From assembly GCF_011752045.1 (NCBI RefSeq), contig NZ_JAAKXW010000002.1, forward strand, positions 62,001 to 126,000: DNA of 64,000 nucleotides, read 5' to 3'. Below, in pieces: positions 51,617-60,834 of this stretch. The DNA is from Microbacterium hydrocarbonoxydans. GTDB taxonomy: Bacteria > Actinomycetota > Actinomycetes > Actinomycetales > Microbacteriaceae. The translations under genes were made by a program, and so were the position numbers. The notes under the pieces were generated by a model. The model worked only from the letters and a program-made list of their open reading frames with translations. It was not told the origin of the DNA and searched no databases. Numbering within the stretch: position 1 is the first letter of the stretch; each line of letters starts with the position of its first letter.

Positions 51617-51665
51617 TTCGATCAAGACAACACCAAAATAATCCTAGTTCGATCATTTTCGATCA
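51617..51665. promoter_or_regulatory. Three TTCGATCA direct repeats (DeoR-type operator)
   Basis: TTCGATCA occurs at 51617-51624, 51648-51655 and 51658-51665. The last two are one helical turn apart (10 bp), the first 31 bp (three turns) before. Direct repeats of this kind suit DeoR-family DNA binding; the DeoR-LacI chimera at 53584 is the obvious candidate. The site serves both the DUF2264 and the heparinase operons. Confidence 0.65.
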
Positions 51666-51679
51666 GCTAAGCTGGGGCC

Positions 51680-53587
51680 GTGACCCAGCACGACGCAACG
51701 GCGGAGCCCGCCACGACCCGCTTCCGCGGCGCTCTCGCGGCAGCCCTCGGCGGCGGCGTCTCCGTCGCGCGCCTGCGTGCGCTCCCGTCGTGGGCACCCC
51801 TCCCCGTGCCGACGGCCGAGGATCGATCCTCCTGGTCGCGGGTCGACGCGGCCGCGTTGCTGACGCGGGCCGAGGCCGATCTCGGCGCCCCGTGGCCGCA
51901 GCCCCTCGCCTCCCAGGCGGCGCGCGTGCACCGCGACGGCGACCGCTCGACGTGGGAGGGCGAGGCCTTCGCGCGGCAGCATCGGCTGAGCCGCGCCGCC
52001 GTCGCCGCCGCCGTCACGCTCGAGGAGCGCTGGATCGACGAGGTCGTCGACGGCATCCAGCTGCTGTGCGAGCAGAGCTCGTGGTGCTGGCCCGCCCATG
52101 ACGACGCCCTCGAGCGGCACGGCAGCGTGCTGGCCGTGGTCACCGACCCGTATCTCGACCTGGGCGCGGGCGAGGCCGCCGGGCAGCTCGCCTGGATCGA
52201 CCGCGTGCTCGGCGCGCAGCTGGAGACGCGCGCCCCCGGCATCCGCACCCGCATCCGTCATGAGGCGCAGACGCGCGTGTTCACGCCGTTCCTCGCCCGC
52301 CGCGACTGGCACTGGCTGGGCCTCGACGGCGACGTGCACAACTGGAACCCGTGGATCCACTCGAACGTGCTCGCCACCGCGCTGCAGCTGCACGAGGACC
52401 CCGCCGAGATCGTCGCCCTCGTCGTCGAGGGCCTCGACCGCTACATCACCGCCCTGCCCGACGACGGCGCGATCGACGAGGGCTACGCGTACTGGTGGAA
52501 CGGCGCCTGCCGCGCGCTGGAGGCGCTCGACGTGCTCGCCGCGGCCACAGGACTCGACGGCTTCGACGTGCCGGCGCTGCGCGAGACCGTCGCCTTCCCG
52601 CACCGCTGCCACCTCGGCGGCGACTGGTACGTGAACCTCGCCGACGGGCAGGCGCGGCCTCCCGCCGCCCAGCCCTGGCACGCCCTGCACCGCGCGGCGC
52701 GCCGGCTCGGAGACGCGGATGCCGCCGCGCACGCCTCCGCGCACCGCGATCGCGCTCCCTCCGAGGAGGCCGGATTCGGACGCCTGGCGCGGGAGCTCAC
52801 CGACCCGGAGTGGGCCGCGGCATCCGTCACCCGCTCCCCGCTGCCGCGCGACGTCTGGCTGCCCTCGACCGAGGTCCTGCTGAGCCGCACGGCGGCGGGC
52901 AGTGCGAGCGGGCTGACGCTCGTCGTGAAGGGCGGGCACAACGCCGAGCACCACAACCACAACGACGTCGGGTCGTTCCTCGTCGCCTCCGACGGCGTGC
53001 CCGTGATCGTGGACGCCGGGCGCCCCACCTACACGAAGGCGACATTCGGTCCCGGCCGCTACGACATCTGGACCATGCAGAGCGCCTGGCACAGCGTGCC
53101 GGTGGCGGCCGGCCGAGACCAGTCTCCGGGACGCGCGTTCGCGGCATCCGACGTGTCCGCCACGGTGTCGGATGCCGCCTCCGCGCTGTCCCTCGACATC
53201 GGCGGGGCATACGACGTCCCCGGCCTCTCGTGGCGGCGGACGGCGCGACTCGACCGGGACGCCGGCCTGGTGCGCATCGAGGACTCCTGGTCCGCTGCGG
53301 GCGACCCGGCGATGCTGCACCTCGTCGTCGCCGGCGAGGTCGCCCTCCGCGACGGCGGCGCACGGATCGTGCCCCTCGACGGCGCGTCGCCGGTGCTGGT
53401 CCGCTGGCCGGCGGAGCTGACGGCGCGGATGACGGTGCGCGAGCTCGACGATCCGATGCTCTCCGCGGTCTGGGGCGAGCGGCTCACCCGGATCGAACTC
53501 GACGCGAGCGCGCGCGACGCGGCGTGGATCACGGTAGAAAGAGACATCGAGGCCCGCGCGACGGGCGACGGCGAGGACGAGGAATGA
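51680..53587 (+). CDS. Heparinase II/III-like protein
   Basis: A 635-residue protein with an (alpha/alpha) toroid N-terminal half (about 90-340, with GDVHNWNPWIHSNVL and DDGAIDEGYAYWWNGACRALEAL) and a C-terminal heparinase II/III beta-domain. KGGHNAEHHNHNDVGSFLV is the family signature with clustered His and Asn residues. No signal peptide is seen, so it acts inside the cell, probably as an oligo-uronate lyase on imported material. The start is GTG 51680, 14 nt past the third TTCGATCA repeat. Its stop overlaps the chimeric regulator start by 4 nt. Confidence 0.85.
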   Translation: MTQHDATAEPATTRFRGALAAALGGGVSVARLRALPSWAPLPVPTAEDRSSWSRVDAAALLTRAEADLGAPWPQPLASQAARVHRDGDRSTWEGEAFARQHRLSRAAVAAAVTLEERWIDEVVDGIQLLCEQSSWCWPAHDDALERHGSVLAVVTDPYLDLGAGEAAGQLAWIDRVLGAQLETRAPGIRTRIRHEAQTRVFTPFLARRDWHWLGLDGDVHNWNPWIHSNVLATALQLHEDPAEIVALVVEGLDRYITALPDDGAIDEGYAYWWNGACRALEALDVLAAATGLDGFDVPALRETVAFPHRCHLGGDWYVNLADGQARPPAAQPWHALHRAARRLGDADAAAHASAHRDRAPSEEAGFGRLARELTDPEWAAASVTRSPLPRDVWLPSTEVLLSRTAAGSASGLTLVVKGGHNAEHHNHNDVGSFLVASDGVPVIVDAGRPTYTKATFGPGRYDIWTMQSAWHSVPVAAGRDQSPGRAFAASDVSATVSDAASALSLDIGGAYDVPGLSWRRTARLDRDAGLVRIEDSWSAAGDPAMLHLVVAGEVALRDGGARIVPLDGASPVLVRWPAELTARMTVRELDDPMLSAVWGERLTRIELDASARDAAWITVERDIEARATGDGEDEE

Positions 53588-54675
53588 CCGATCAGCAGCA
53601 GCACGCACCGCTGGCACCCGCGCGCCATGCGCACATCCTCTCCGCCCTGGAGCGCGACGGCATCGTGCGCGTCTCGCAGCTCACCGAGGAGCTCGGCGTC
53701 GCCCCGGTCACCCTCCGGCGCGACCTCCAGCAGCTCGAGGACGACGGGCACCTCGAGCGGGTGCATGGCGGTGCCGTGCCGATCTCCGTCACCGCCCCGG
53801 CGCAGCCGGCGGGAGAGAGCACAGGCGGCGCGATCGCCGTGCTCGTGCCGTCCCTCGCGTACTACTGGCCCAGCGTCATCCGCGGCATGGAGGCCGAGGC
53901 GCGCCGCCGCGGCCTCCGGCTGGTGCCGCGCGGCGCCTCGTACGAGCTGCAGGACGAGCGCCCCGTGCTGGAGCGACTCGTCGCCTCCGACGACGTGCGC
54001 GGACTCATCGTCGCCCCCAACCCGGACGCCGCGCACGCGCAGGACGTGGTGCAGTGGCTGCACGACGCCGCCCTTCCCGCCGTGTTCGTCGAGCGCGATG
54101 CCGTGCTGCTCCCCGAGCGCGCCCCCGTGGAGAGCGTCACCACCGATCACGCCCTGGGCGCCGTGCTCGCGGTGCGCCACCTCCAGCGTCTCGGCCACCG
54201 CCGGTTCGGGCTCGTGCTGTCCCGCGACTCCCCCACCGGACGGAAGATCCTGACGGGCTGGGCGAGCGCCTGCGCGGAGCTCGAGCTCGGCGACGCCGAC
54301 CATTTCGAGAGCCTGTTCCCTGATCGCAACGGCCCCGGCTTCACCAGGGCGGTGAACGCGGCGATCGACACGGCGCTGGAGATGGGGGTGACCGGCCTGC
54401 TGATCCACTCCGACCCGGAGGCCATGGCGTTCATCGACATCGCACTGAGCCGGGGGCTCTCCGTGCCGGAGGATCTGTCCGTCGTGGCCTACGACGACGA
54501 GGTGGCACAGTTGTTCACCCCCGCGCTGACGGCGATCAGCCCGCCTCGGGAGAGCGTCGGAGCCGCGGCCGTCGACCTCATCGCCCGTAGGCTCGCCGAC
54601 CCGTCGCGGCCGGTGCACCGGGTGTCGCTGAGCCCGACGCTCAAGGTGCGCGAGTCGTCGGCGGCACCGGCCTGA
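53584..54675 (+). CDS. DeoR-HTH/LacI-sensor chimeric regulator 2
   Basis: A 363-residue regulator with a DeoR-type winged helix at 15-65 (ARHAHILSALERDGIVRVSQL, GVAPVTLRRDLQQLEDDGHLERVHGGAV) and a LacI/periplasmic-binding sensor from about 80 onward (AIAVLVPSLAYYWPSVIRGMEAEA, VVAYDDEVAQLFTPALTAISPP). It shares its whole architecture with the regulator at 41357. The ATG overlaps the heparinase gene stop, so it is autoregulated with that gene through the upstream TTCGATCA repeats. The effector is likely an unsaturated uronate oligosaccharide or its product (inference). Confidence 0.87.
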   Translation: MTDQQQHAPLAPARHAHILSALERDGIVRVSQLTEELGVAPVTLRRDLQQLEDDGHLERVHGGAVPISVTAPAQPAGESTGGAIAVLVPSLAYYWPSVIRGMEAEARRRGLRLVPRGASYELQDERPVLERLVASDDVRGLIVAPNPDAAHAQDVVQWLHDAALPAVFVERDAVLLPERAPVESVTTDHALGAVLAVRHLQRLGHRRFGLVLSRDSPTGRKILTGWASACAELELGDADHFESLFPDRNGPGFTRAVNAAIDTALEMGVTGLLIHSDPEAMAFIDIALSRGLSVPEDLSVVAYDDEVAQLFTPALTAISPPRESVGAAAVDLIARRLADPSRPVHRVSLSPTLKVRESSAAPA

Positions 54676-54681
54676 GTCGCG

Positions 54682-55704
54682 TCAGCGGGTGCTGGCGCGC
54701 TCGACGAGCGTCGTCGGGATGACGGCATCGCCCGACGACGTGTCGGCGCCCTCGATGCCGGCGACCAGCGCGTCGAAGGCGCGGCGGGCGAGCGCGGTGA
54801 AGTCCTGGCGGATCGTCGTCAGCGGCGGCCGGTAGTTCGCGGCATCCGGCACGTCGTCGAAGCCGATCACGCTGACGTCCTCCGGCACCCGGCGACCGGA
54901 TTCGGCGAGCGCGCGGAGCAGGCCGAGCGCCATCTGGTCGTTGGCGCAGAACACGGCGGATGCCGCGGCGAGTGCGCCCCCGGCGTCGAATCCGGCGTCG
55001 GCGCTCCAGTCGCCGCGCACGACGGGCGGCGGCGCGATGCCTGCGGCCTCGAGCGTCTCCCGCCAGCCGCGCTCGCGCTCGGCGGCGGCGAAGGAGTCGG
55101 CGGGACCGGCGAGGTGATGAACGGTCGGGTGCCCGAGTGCGAGGAGGTGCGCGGTCGCCGCCGCGGCGCCGCCCACGTGGTCGCTGTGCACGCCGTCGAG
55201 GCCGGCTCCCGCCGGCGCATCCACGACGACCAGCCGAAGTCCTGCGGGCCGCGCGGCGGAGGGGACCTGGGCCGAGGCCTCGTTCAGCACGATCGCGCCG
55301 TCGACCTCCTGTTCGGCGAGGCGCTCGAAGGCGTCGGCGACGCCGCCCGAGGCTGTGACGACGGTGAGGGCGTAGCCGCGCTCGGCGGCGGCCTCGGCGG
55401 TCGCCTGCAGCATCCGGGAGTTGCCGACGGTCGCGAGGGTGGTGACGACGAGGCCGATGGTGTGCGAGCGTCCTGTGCGCAGGGCGCGGGCGGCGCGGTG
55501 CGGGCGGTAGCCGAGGTCGGCCATCGCCTTCTCGACCCGCTCGCGGGTGGCCGGATCGACGCGCGGGCTGTCGTTGACGACACGGGAGACGGTCTGCCCG
55601 GAGACGCCCGCACGGGCGGCGACCATCGCCATGGAGACACGGCCGGAGGCTGCGCGGCGTCGGGGCGCCGGGGAGCGGCCGAGGTCGAGATCCCTGTCGG
55701 TCAC
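54682..55704 (-). CDS. LacI-family regulator, probable galactose repressor
   Basis: A 340-residue LacI protein. HTH VSMAMVAARAGVSGQTVSRVVND, a hinge around RPHRAARALRTGRSHTIGLVV, and SVIGFDDVPDAANYRPPLTTIRQDF near the C-terminus. GTG 55704 is preferred because GGAGG then has a 6-nt spacing; ATG 55710 abuts it. It is divergent from galTKE, and a 20-bp palindrome overlapping the galT start is its probable operator. Convergent with the chimeric regulator, with only six bases between the two stops. Confidence 0.87.
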   Translation of the reverse strand: MTDRDLDLGRSPAPRRRAASGRVSMAMVAARAGVSGQTVSRVVNDSPRVDPATRERVEKAMADLGYRPHRAARALRTGRSHTIGLVVTTLATVGNSRMLQATAEAAAERGYALTVVTASGGVADAFERLAEQEVDGAIVLNEASAQVPSAARPAGLRLVVVDAPAGAGLDGVHSDHVGGAAAATAHLLALGHPTVHHLAGPADSFAAAERERGWRETLEAAGIAPPPVVRGDWSADAGFDAGGALAAASAVFCANDQMALGLLRALAESGRRVPEDVSVIGFDDVPDAANYRPPLTTIRQDFTALARRAFDALVAGIEGADTSSGDAVIPTTLVERASTR

Positions 55705-55771
55705 CGGCATCCTCCGTCCCGTCCTGCGTTCACAACTCCTGAATGTTGACGTTACCACGGCCGCCGTGCCA

Positions 55772-55791
55772 TCATGTTTACGTGAACATGA
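55772..55791. promoter_or_regulatory. gal operator overlapping the galT start codon
   Basis: TCATGTTTACGTGAACATGA is a 20-bp palindrome with perfect 7-bp arms; its right arm contains the galT ATG (55788). TTGACG at 55746-55751 is a possible -35. No ribosome-binding site precedes the ATG, so galT may be leaderless, with the operator lying on the start point. Confidence 0.65.
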
Positions 55792-56957
55792 CCGAATCTC
55801 CGGAGTTGCGGACAGAGACCCTCGGCGCCGGCGTCGTCAAGCGCGCCACCGCCCTCGCCGACGGCCGCGAACTCATCTACTACGACGACCCCGGCACGAC
55901 GCTCGACGCAGAGCGCTCGGTCGACGCGCGCACCCTCGACCCCCGCGGCGAGACCGCGACGATGCGCCTCGACGTGCTCACCGGCGACTGGATCACCGTC
56001 GCCGCGAACCGGCAGAACCGCGTGATGATGCCGAGCGCCGACGCCGACCCGCTCGCCCCGCAGTCTCCGGCGAACCCGTCCGAGGTGCCCTCGCTCTACG
56101 ACGTCGCGGTGTTCGAGAACCGCTCCCCCGCATTCGGTCCCGCCCTCGCCGAGGCGATCGGCGCAGCTCCGGCCGCGAGCAACCCTCCGCGCGGACTCGA
56201 CGACCTCGAGGCGCTCGGCCTCGGCCGCACCCGGACCTCGGTGGGCCGCTGCGAGGTCGTGTGCTTCAGCCCGGAGCACACCGGATCGTTCGGCACCCAG
56301 ACCGTCACCCGCGCGCGCACCGTGATCGAGGCGTGGGCCGACCGCACCGCCGCCCTGTCTCAGCTGCCCGGCATCGAGCAGATCTTCCCGTTCGAGAACC
56401 GCGGCGAGGCCATCGGCGTGACCCTCCCGCATCCGCACGGTCAGATCTACGCCTACCCGTACGTCACCCCGCGCACGACGCGGGTGCTGGAGAGCATCGA
56501 CCGCACCGCCCCCGACCTGTTCCAGCACATCCTCGACTTCGAGCAGGGCTCCGAGCGCGTCGTGTTCCGGGGCGAGCACTGGACGGCCTTCGTCCCGTTC
56601 GCGGCCCGCTGGCCGCTCGAGGTGCACCTGATGCCGCACCGCCACGTGCCCGACTTCGCGGAGACGACGGATGCTGAGCGCGACGAGCTCGCCCCGCTCT
56701 ACCTGAAGCTGCTGCGAGGGGTGGACGCCCTGTACGAGACCCCGACCCCGTACATCGCCGCCTGGCACCAGGCCCCCGTGCACGTCGGCCGTGAGAGCGT
56801 GCGCCTGCACCTGCAGCTGACGAGCCCGCGCCGCGCGGCCGACAAGCTGAAGTTCCTCGCCGGCTCCGAGGCCGCGATGTGGGCCTGGGCCGCCGAGGTC
56901 ACCCCCGAACAGGGCGCCGCCCGCATCCGCGAAGCCGTCGAAAGGGCATCCGCATGA
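55788..56957 (+). CDS. galT: Galactose-1-phosphate uridylyltransferase
   Basis: A 389-residue HIT-superfamily enzyme of the Leloir pathway, exchanging UMP between UDP-glucose and galactose-1-phosphate. LPHPHGQIYAYPYV carries the active-site HPHGQ at 215-219, with ENRGEAIGV before it and LMPHRHVPDF and HLQLTSP later. The ATG at 55788 lies inside the operator palindrome. The stop overlaps galK by 4 nt. First gene of galTKE. Confidence 0.95.
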   Translation: MTESPELRTETLGAGVVKRATALADGRELIYYDDPGTTLDAERSVDARTLDPRGETATMRLDVLTGDWITVAANRQNRVMMPSADADPLAPQSPANPSEVPSLYDVAVFENRSPAFGPALAEAIGAAPAASNPPRGLDDLEALGLGRTRTSVGRCEVVCFSPEHTGSFGTQTVTRARTVIEAWADRTAALSQLPGIEQIFPFENRGEAIGVTLPHPHGQIYAYPYVTPRTTRVLESIDRTAPDLFQHILDFEQGSERVVFRGEHWTAFVPFAARWPLEVHLMPHRHVPDFAETTDAERDELAPLYLKLLRGVDALYETPTPYIAAWHQAPVHVGRESVRLHLQLTSPRRAADKLKFLAGSEAAMWAWAAEVTPEQGAARIREAVERASA

Positions 56958-58168
56958 CCACCGCCACCGAAGCCGGCACCGCCGAGGCCACCGCCCCTGA
57001 GGCCGCCCGCACCCTGTTCACCGCGCTCACCGGCCGCGAGCCGGACGGGCTCTGGTCGGCGCCGGGCCGGGTGAACCTGATCGGCGAGCACACCGACTAC
57101 AACGACGGCTTCGTGCTTCCGTTCGCGATCCCGCAGCGCACGGTCGCGGCGGTCGGCATCCGCGCCGACGACCGCAGTCGCGTCTTCGTCGCCTCGACGT
57201 TCGCCGACGAGCCGGTCGAGGTCGCCCTCGACGAGCTCCAGGAGCTGTTCCCGACCGCCGCCGGCGCAGAGCCGGGCGTGGCCGAATGGGCCGCGTATCC
57301 GCTGGGCGTCGCCTGGGCGCTCGGTCAGGACGGCGTCCGGGGGCCCGGCGTCGACATCGCGATCGCCTCCGACGTCCCCGTCGGCGCCGGCCTCTCCTCC
57401 TCGGCCGCGATCGAGGGCGCCACGGCATCCGCTCTGAACGACCTCTGGAGCGCCGGACTCGACCGCACGGCGCTCGCCCGCATCGGCCGCCGCGCCGAGA
57501 ACGAGGCGGTGGGCGCCCCCACGGGGATCATGGACCAGATGGCGTCGATGCTCGGAGAGCCTGACGCCGCGATCTTCCTGGACTGCCGATCTCTGGAGAC
57601 CCGGCTGGTGCCGCTGGGGATGGCCGAGGCCGGACTCGCACTGCTGGTGATGGACACCCGCGTCAAGCATGCGCACTCGACCGGCGGCTACGGCGAGCGC
57701 CGCGCCTCGTGCGAGCGGGGCGCCTCGATCATGGGCGTCCCCGCGCTGCGCGATCTCTCCGTGGACGACCTTCCCCGCGCGCAGGAGCTCATGGACGACG
57801 TGACCTTCCGTCGGGTGCGCCACGTGGTGACCGAGAACCAGCGCGTGCTCGACACCGTCGAAGTGCTGCGCACGCGCGGCGCCCGTGCGATCGGGGACCT
57901 CCTCGTCGCCTCGCACGCGTCGATGCGCGACGACTTCGAGATCTCGGTGCCCGAGCTGGACACGGCCGTCGATGCGGCGCTGGCCGCGGGCGCCCTCGGC
58001 GCGCGGATGACCGGAGGCGGCTTCGGCGGGGCGGCGATCGCCCTGGTGGAGCAGGACGCGGTGCAATCGGTGTCGGATGCCGTGACCGCCGCGTTCGCCG
58101 ACGCGGGGTTCGCTGCCCCGACCCTGTTCACCGTGACCCCGTCGGCCGGCGCCGGCCGCGACGCCTGA
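56954..58168 (+). CDS. galK: Galactokinase
   Basis: A 404-residue GHMP-family kinase phosphorylating galactose at C1. GRVNLIGEHTDYNDG near residue 38 is the galactokinase signature, VGAGLSSSAAIEGAT the ATP-binding loop, and TGGGFGGAAIAL the third GHMP motif. The ATG overlaps the galT stop (ATGA), so both are translationally coupled. galE follows 46 bp later with its own strong ribosome-binding site. Confidence 0.96.
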   Translation: MTTATEAGTAEATAPEAARTLFTALTGREPDGLWSAPGRVNLIGEHTDYNDGFVLPFAIPQRTVAAVGIRADDRSRVFVASTFADEPVEVALDELQELFPTAAGAEPGVAEWAAYPLGVAWALGQDGVRGPGVDIAIASDVPVGAGLSSSAAIEGATASALNDLWSAGLDRTALARIGRRAENEAVGAPTGIMDQMASMLGEPDAAIFLDCRSLETRLVPLGMAEAGLALLVMDTRVKHAHSTGGYGERRASCERGASIMGVPALRDLSVDDLPRAQELMDDVTFRRVRHVVTENQRVLDTVEVLRTRGARAIGDLLVASHASMRDDFEISVPELDTAVDAALAAGALGARMTGGGFGGAAIALVEQDAVQSVSDAVTAAFADAGFAAPTLFTVTPSAGAGRDA

Positions 58169-58214
58169 CCCGTTCCTGAGACAATTGACGCTCGACCCCC
58201 GCTGAAGGAGAAGC

Positions 58215-59192
<978 letters not shown>

Positions 59193-59245
59193 CGCCGCGC
59201 TCGGCCTCCACGTCCGGCCGCCGCATCCGTCGCGGCCTGCACGTC

Positions 59246-59310
59246 CGGTTCCGGTCGCACTTCAGCACAGTCCGGCGGCGCAGCACCCGCACGGGCTGCG
59301 ACCGGAACCG
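59246..59310. repeat. Perfect 14-bp inverted repeat after galE
   Basis: CGGTTCCGGTCGCA (59246-59259) and TGCGACCGGAACCG (59297-59310) are exact reverse complements around a 37-nt loop. It is separate from the real terminator downstream and may be another palindromic repeat element. Confidence 0.7.
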
Positions 59311-59338
59311 CGTTCGCAGGCGGATGCCGGACACACGA

Positions 59339-59373
59339 GAGCCGCCCCTCCCGGTCCCTGGGAGAGGCGGCTC
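59339..59373. terminator. Bidirectional terminator between galE and the secreted protein gene
   Basis: GAGCCGCCCCTCCC (59339-59352) and GGGAGAGGCGGCTC (59360-59373) pair over 14 positions with one mismatch and a 7-nt loop. It lies 18 bp from the stop of the convergent gene at 59392. Confidence 0.75.
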
Positions 59374-59391
59374 CTGTTGCTTCGCAGCCGG

Positions 59392-60567
59392 TCAGGGGAC
59401 GGCGGGAGCGCGCATCGTGTAGATCTTCGCGTCGTCGCCGCCGAGGTACATGATCCCGTTGCTGACGGCGATCGAGGTGTAGCGGCCGTAGTGCGGGAGC
59501 ATCGTCCCGTTGTGGTTCCAGTACGTCGTCGCGGGCACCACGACCGGCGCGGCTACCTGCGTCCAGTTCACGCCGTCGCGCGTCGCGAACACGACGTTGC
59601 GGGTCATGTCGATGTCGGCTCCGGAGATCCAGTTGCCGATCGAGTAGGCGACGCCGCCGGAGACTGTGATGTCACGCGACGCGAACGAGGGCGGGAGGTT
59701 GGACAGCTTGACGCCGCCGGCCTTGCCCTTCGCGTTCAGGTCGATGTATCCGGTCGTGTTGCTGTCGGACAGGATGATCTTGCTGCCGAGCACCTCGTAC
59801 TTCGTCGGCTCATGGCGGTGGGCAAGCCCGAACCAAGCTCCGAGATCGAGAGTGGTCCAGCGTCCGCCGCTGTACACGTCGAGGACGCGGTTGGTGGCTC
59901 CCCTCGCGTCCCGGACCTCTGCGATCGCGGCGATCTTCCCGTTCACGTTCGCGAGCCAGTAGTAGCGGTCATAGGCGCTGGAGCCGCTCGCCGAGGCCCT
60001 CGCCTTGGCTATGGTCCAGGTCTTCCCGCCGTCGGCGCTCTTCTTGATCACGGCGAGATCCGGGGTCGGGCCGTACAGCGAGGGGTTCGGGTTGACCACG
60101 CTGCCGGCGAGGAAGATCTCGCTGCCGCTCTTGGCGATGTCGAAGACGTGCTGGAACGGGGATGCCGCGTTGTAGCTCCAGGCACCGCCGGCGTTCGTGA
60201 CGTACCCGACGTTCGACGTCCACGACGCCTTCGGGTCGACGTCGGCGGCGAACACCTTGCCGTCGATGACGCGGAGCGCCTTGAGCTCCTCGCCGTTGAG
60301 CGTGAACTGCTTCGTCTGGGCTCCGGTCGAGACGTTCAGGGAGTTGAGATCGACCGGACCGGTGTTGGCGTCGTAGTCGCCGTAGCTGGAGTAGACCTCG
60401 CCTCCGGCCACCGCCAGGTCGGTGAGGACGTCGCCGGCAGCCGCGGCCGACGTGTTGGTGCCGAGCAGCACCGGGACGTCGTCCGCGGCGAAGGCCGGGG
60501 AGGAGAACACGGGGATGAGGAGAGCCGTCGTCGCGACGACGACGACGGCCTTGGTGGGTGTGCGCAC
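59392..60567 (-). CDS. Secreted beta-propeller-like protein, unknown function
   Basis: A 391-residue exported protein with a Sec signal peptide (about 1-28, ending AFAA). The mature part contains repeated beta-rich units with Asp-box-like elements such as KSADGGKTWTIA and ATRDGVNWTQVA, resembling sialidase/BNR propellers, but the Arg triad of sialidases is not evident. It starts at GTG 60567 behind AGAGGG. No operon partner. It might bind or hydrolyse a surface glycan; function is not assignable. Confidence 0.7.
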   Translation of the reverse strand: MRTPTKAVVVVATTALLIPVFSSPAFAADDVPVLLGTNTSAAAAGDVLTDLAVAGGEVYSSYGDYDANTGPVDLNSLNVSTGAQTKQFTLNGEELKALRVIDGKVFAADVDPKASWTSNVGYVTNAGGAWSYNAASPFQHVFDIAKSGSEIFLAGSVVNPNPSLYGPTPDLAVIKKSADGGKTWTIAKARASASGSSAYDRYYWLANVNGKIAAIAEVRDARGATNRVLDVYSGGRWTTLDLGAWFGLAHRHEPTKYEVLGSKIILSDSNTTGYIDLNAKGKAGGVKLSNLPPSFASRDITVSGGVAYSIGNWISGADIDMTRNVVFATRDGVNWTQVAAPVVVPATTYWNHNGTMLPHYGRYTSIAVSNGIMYLGGDDAKIYTMRAPAVP

Positions 60568-60683
60568 GAGCCCTCTTTCGTAGGCGTTTCAGGGGGAGGC
60601 GCCATTCCCGTGATTTCGACGCTTCCCCAGCGCACACTTACGACGGCCCAACTCTATGGGCGCCGCTCCACCCTCCAGCAGAT

Positions 60684-60774
60684 GACTTTCGTCGCACCAC
60701 TCCCCGACTTTCGTCGGCGTTGCACCTGTGCGCCGCTCGTCGCGCGACGAGGGTTCTTGCGGATTCTGAATCCG
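60684..60774. promoter_or_regulatory. Direct repeat and two perfect palindromes upstream of lrp
   Basis: GACTTTCGTCG occurs at 60684-60694 and 60706-60716 (22 bp apart). CTCGTCGCGCGACGAG (60736-60751) is a perfect 16-bp palindrome and CGGATTCTGAATCCG (60760-60774) a perfect 15-bp one. This 267-bp region (60568-60834) holds no gene; the sites probably bind regulators of the divergent genes. Confidence 0.5.
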
Positions 60775-60799
60775 ATCGCGTAAATGACGACTGAATCAG

Positions 60800-60828
60800 T
60801 TGCGCAAGCACGGTATACCTGTCAATAT
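60800..60828 (+). promoter_or_regulatory. lrp promoter, leaderless start
   Basis: TTGCGC (60800-60805) and CAATAT (60823-60828) are 17 bp apart; the start point would fall at or near the ATG at 60835, which has no ribosome-binding site. The -35 lies within the palindrome TTGCGCAA. Confidence 0.5.
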
Positions 60829-60834
60829 CGACAC

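Noticed and set aside
48067-52101. 1344-codon plus-strand open frame
   Set aside because: It runs antisense across four well-supported genes (permease, binding protein, DUF2264) and encodes Gly/Arg/Val-rich low-complexity sequence; it is an artefact of GC bias.
59392-60567. Sialidase
   Set aside because: Asp-box-like elements are present but the catalytic Arg triad and Tyr/Glu pair could not be located; annotated only as propeller-like.
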